Positions 61,564 through 64,000 of a stretch of DNA of 64,000 nucleotides are shown in pieces. Every line of letters starts with the position of its first letter. Positions within the stretch are counted from its first letter, which is position 1. The position numbers were made by a program, and so were the translations under genes. Origin of the DNA: Pilimelia anulata (GTDB taxonomy: Bacteria; Actinomycetota; Actinomycetes; Mycobacteriales; Micromonosporaceae); NCBI RefSeq assembly GCF_014647895.1, contig NZ_BMQB01000004.1:124001-188000 (forward strand), given 5' to 3'. Below the pieces are notes generated by a model, which was not told the origin of the DNA, ran no database searches, and saw only the letters and a program-made list of their open reading frames with translations.

Positions 61564-62115
61564 TCAGCGGGCCTTGCGCGGCTTGCGGGGCTCGTCGGCC
61601 GGGTCGGCGGCCGCCGGCTCCGGGTGCTCCCGCTCGTACCGGCGCTGCGCCGCGTCGTCCAGCTCCTCGGCCAGCCGGGTCAGCTCCGAGCGCAGGAAGT
61701 CGCGGGTGGCGACCTCGCCCACCGCGATCCGCAGCGAGGCGATCTCCCGGGCCAGGTACTCGGTGTCGGCCTTCTGCATGGCCGCCCGGCGCCGGTCCTC
61801 CTCCATCGTCAGCCGGTCCCGGTCGGCCTGCCGGTTCTGCGCCAGCAGGATCAGCGGGGCCGCGTAGCTGGCCTGCAACGACAGCACGAGCGTCATGAAC
61901 TGGTACGGGTACGGGTCGAACCGCCACGGCAACGGCGCGAGGGTGTTCCAGGCGAACCAGAGCAGCACCACGACGGTCATGTAGACGATGAACCGGGCCG
62001 TCCCCATCGACCGGGCGAACCCCTCCGACCAGCGGCCGAACGCCTCCGGGTCGAACCGGGGCAGGCTCAGCCGGCCGGGCTCCCGCGGCTGGTCCAGCCG
62101 CCGCTGCTCGGTCAC
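61564..62115 (-). CDS. DUF1003 membrane protein
   Basis: 183 residues. Two membrane helices (FIVYMTVVVLLWFAWNTLAP; FMTLVLSLQASYAAPLILLA) joined by PLPWRFDPYPYQ, followed by QNRQADRDRLTMEEDRRRAA and a charged coiled-coil tail. This is the DUF1003 layout; function unknown. GTG 62115 has GAGGGGG upstream. It follows the MgtE-N/CBS gene by 40 bases, a pairing also present in mycobacteria (Rv1231c-Rv1232c), so the two may act together. Confidence 0.9.
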   Translation of the reverse strand: MTEQRRLDQPREPGRLSLPRFDPEAFGRWSEGFARSMGTARFIVYMTVVVLLWFAWNTLAPLPWRFDPYPYQFMTLVLSLQASYAAPLILLAQNRQADRDRLTMEEDRRRAAMQKADTEYLAREIASLRIAVGEVATRDFLRSELTRLAEELDDAAQRRYEREHPEPAAADPADEPRKPRKAR

Positions 62116-62155
62116 GCCGTCGCCCCCTCGGCCGTCGGCCGGACCCGCCGGCCGG

Positions 62156-63412
62156 TCACGCCGCCGACCCCGCGTCGCTGTCCCGGTCCCGCCAGTCGTG
62201 CGGGAGCAGGTGGTCCAGCACGTCGTCCACCGTCACCGCGCCGACCAGCCGGTCGCTGGTGTCCACCACCGGCATCGAGACCAGGTCGTACGTCGCCATC
62301 CGCCGGGTGATCTCCGGCAGCGGCGTCTCCGGGTCCAGCGGGTCGATGTCGTTGTCCACCACGCCGCCCAGCAGCTCGGCCGGTGGCTCGCGGAGCAGCT
62401 TCTGGAAGTGCACCATGCCCAGGTACCGGCCCGTCGGCGTGGCCATCGGCGCCCGGGTCACGAAGATCTGCGCGGCGATCGCCGGGGAGAGTTGCGGCTC
62501 CCGGATCCGGGCCAGCGCCTCGGCCACCGTCGCGTCCGGGGTGAGGATGACCGGCTCCGAGGTCATCACCGAGCCGGCGGTCCCCGGCAGGTACTTCAGC
62601 AGCGCCCGGACCGGCTCCGCCTCGTCCGGCTGCATCAGGTCCAGCAGCACCTCCTGCTCGACCTTCGGCAGCTCGGCGAGCAGGTCGGCGGCGTCGTCCG
62701 GGTCCATCTCCTCCAGGACGTCCGCGGCGCGCTCGCGGTCCAGCGCGGCCAGGATCTCCACCTGGTCGTGCTCGGGCAGCTCGCCCAGGACGTCGGCCAG
62801 CCGCTCGTCGTCCAGCGCCGCCGCCACCTCGTTGCGCCGGGTGTCGGACAGCTCCTGCAGGACGTTGGCCAGGTCGGCCGGGCGGAGCTGGTCCAGCATC
62901 GCGAGCAGGCTCGCCGTGCCCTGCGCCTCCGGCAGCCCGACCAGCCCGGACAGCTCCCGCCACTCCAACTGGTGCAGGTGCCCGCGCCGGGTCAGCCGCC
63001 CGGTGATCTCCCGGACCGCGACCCGGTGCAGCGTCCACTCGCCCAGCCGGTTGGCCTCCATCGCCACGTCCACGACCGTCGCCGGCTGGTCGGTGGCGCT
63101 GATCGTCACCCGCCGGTCCAGCAGCTCCTCCAGGACCAGCAGCTCGTCCGGGCGCTTGGAGAAGCGGCGCAGGTTGAGCGTGCCGGTGTTCAGCACGACC
63201 GCGTCGGAGTCCACCGACGTGATCCGGCCGATCGGCAGGAAGATGCGCCGGCGCATGGCGATCTCGGCCACCAGGCCGACCACCTGCGGCGCCCGCCCGC
63301 CCATCCGCAGCCTGGCCACGGCGTCGCGGACGCGGCCGACCTGGTCCCCGTTGGGATCGAAAACGGTCAGTCCGGCCAGGCGCGCCACGAAGACCTTGGT
63401 AGCGGAGGTCAC
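62156..63412 (-). CDS. MgtE N-domain / CBS-pair protein lacking the transporter domain
   Basis: 418 residues. An N-terminal PRC-barrel-like part (KVFVARLAGLTVFDPNGDQV) is followed by an MgtE N-terminal superhelix of repeated acidic helices (DVLGELPEHDQVEILAALD, DVLEEMDPDDAADLLAELP) and two CBS motifs (VMTSEPVILTPDATVAEALA; RRMATYDLVSMPVVDTSDRL). In MgtE these sense Mg2+ and gate the channel, but no membrane domain follows here. It is probably a cytoplasmic Mg2+ or nucleotide sensor. GTG start; co-directional with the DUF1003 gene. Confidence 0.9.
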   Translation of the reverse strand: MTSATKVFVARLAGLTVFDPNGDQVGRVRDAVARLRMGGRAPQVVGLVAEIAMRRRIFLPIGRITSVDSDAVVLNTGTLNLRRFSKRPDELLVLEELLDRRVTISATDQPATVVDVAMEANRLGEWTLHRVAVREITGRLTRRGHLHQLEWRELSGLVGLPEAQGTASLLAMLDQLRPADLANVLQELSDTRRNEVAAALDDERLADVLGELPEHDQVEILAALDRERAADVLEEMDPDDAADLLAELPKVEQEVLLDLMQPDEAEPVRALLKYLPGTAGSVMTSEPVILTPDATVAEALARIREPQLSPAIAAQIFVTRAPMATPTGRYLGMVHFQKLLREPPAELLGGVVDNDIDPLDPETPLPEITRRMATYDLVSMPVVDTSDRLVGAVTVDDVLDHLLPHDWRDRDSDAGSAA

Positions 63413-63456
63413 CGGATCAGCCTAATGCGCCCACGGATCGTCTAGCGTGGAAGGCC

Positions 63457-64000
63457 ATGCCCCACCTCACCGCACGCGCCCGACTCGCGTACCGCATCGT
63501 CGACGTGTTCACCGACCGGCCGTTCGCCGGCAACCCGCTGGCCGTGGTCCTCGGCGCCGACGCGCTGGGCACCGACCAGCTCCAGGCGCTCGCCCGCGAG
63601 TTCCACCTGTCCGAGACCGCGTTCCCGCTGCCGGCCACCGACCGGGCGGCCACCTACCGGGTGCGCATTTTCACCCCCGAGGCGGAGTTGCCGTTCGCCG
63701 GCCACCCCAGCATCGGCACGGCCGTGGTCGCCGCCGGCCTCGGGCTGGCGAAGCCGGACGACGACGGCGTCGTCGTCCAGGAGTGCGGCGCCGGCCTGCT
63801 GCCGCTCACCCTGAACCCGGAGCGCGACGGCGCCCGGCTCACCGGCGCCGCCCCGGCCGTCGGGCCGGCGCTGGACCCGACGCCGCTGCGCGCCGCCGCG
63901 GCCCTGCCGCCGGCCGCCGGCGGGGCGATCCCGCCGCGGGTCGCCGGGTGCGGGCTCGATTTCGCGTACCTCGCCCTATCGGCCGCCGAGGTCGCCGCCG
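63457..64000 (+). CDS. PhzF family isomerase/epimerase (partial, cut by window end)
   Basis: 181 residues are visible. YRIVDVFTDRPFAGNPLAVV is the family opening, FHLSETAFPLP contains the catalytic Glu, and RIFTPEAELPFAGHPSIGTA the second conserved block. PhzF proteins have a two-domain diaminopimelate-epimerase fold and isomerise diverse small acids; only some act in phenazine synthesis. ATG 63457 has GGAAGG close upstream. It is divergent from the MgtE-N/CBS gene with 44 bases between. The 3' end is outside the window. Confidence 0.9.
   Translation, partial: MPHLTARARLAYRIVDVFTDRPFAGNPLAVVLGADALGTDQLQALAREFHLSETAFPLPATDRAATYRVRIFTPEAELPFAGHPSIGTAVVAAGLGLAKPDDDGVVVQECGAGLLPLTLNPERDGARLTGAAPAVGPALDPTPLRAAAALPPAAGGAIPPRVAGCGLDFAYLALSAAEVAA

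Noticed and set aside
63457..64000. Phenazine biosynthesis cluster suggested by the PhzF-like gene
   Set aside because: PhzF proteins occur widely without phenazine genes, and nothing else of the pathway is in the window.

Overview
This is a very GC-rich window with short intergenic gaps and frequent GTG and TTG starts. It reads as the chromosome of a filamentous or sporulating actinomycete, most likely Micromonosporaceae; that is inferred from gene order and codon bias, not from a marker gene. I found no insertion sequence, prophage, CRISPR array, rRNA or tRNA. Most of the window is conserved core chromosome, with a few accessory blocks of surface and secreted proteins.

Layout. (1) 1-6.5 kb: an exopolysaccharide module with a GT4 glycosyltransferase, flippase, O-antigen-ligase-like polymerase and DUF4012 protein, plus a small LPVTG surface protein closed by a strong terminator. 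(2) 6.5-26.3 kb: a conserved actinobacterial block, Ppx/GppA, sugar-phosphate isomerase, CGNR regulator, proline dehydrogenase, excisionase-type HTH protein, bS22, SDR, acyltransferase, membrane protein, HAD-IB phosphatase, then RsbN-like anti-sigma and BldN-like ECF sigma. It continues with a degenerate adenylate-forming enzyme, glutaredoxin, HAD phosphatase, Rex and hemA-hemC-hemD-hemB. A Rex operator overlaps the promoter of the rex-hem operon. (3) 26.4-33.9 kb: secreted proteins (one CBM14/DUF11-like), a methyltransferase, a tandem GNAT, a lytic transglycosylase and a cyclase-STAND regulator. (4) 34-38.6 kb: a capsule-synthesis-like protein, an unknown partner and a multi-pass membrane protein whose frame runs into korB on the other strand. 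(5) 38.3-43.6 kb: korAB (2-oxoacid:ferredoxin oxidoreductase), a secreted tripeptidyl-aminopeptidase-like hydrolase and a lone nuoA. (6) 43.6-46.6 kb: four tandem paralogous secreted proteins that look like fascin-type beta-trefoils, separated by strong hairpins. (7) 46.7-63.4 kb: a second conserved block resembling the Mycobacterium folP2-to-mrp region: folP2-like, DivIVA-like, SRPBCC, DNA-3-methyladenine glycosylase, crotonase with PaaX-type regulator, DUF3117, PepA, O-methyltransferase, HtrA, TatB, Mrp, MMPL transporter, DUF1003 and MgtE-N/CBS proteins. (8) From 63.46 kb: a PhzF-family gene cut by the window edge.

How it fits together. The bldN/rsbN pair is a developmental sigma/anti-sigma switch; a promoter resembling BldN targets lies in front of rsbN. 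Rex links NADH/NAD+ state to haem synthesis. The exopolysaccharide genes, LPVTG protein, capsule-like cassette, fascin-like paralogues and other secreted proteins suggest heavy investment in the cell surface. The best candidates for undescribed biology are the four-gene fascin-like family, the secreted protein built from two repeats at 54.2-54.8 kb, and the degenerate adenylating enzyme between bldN and rex.
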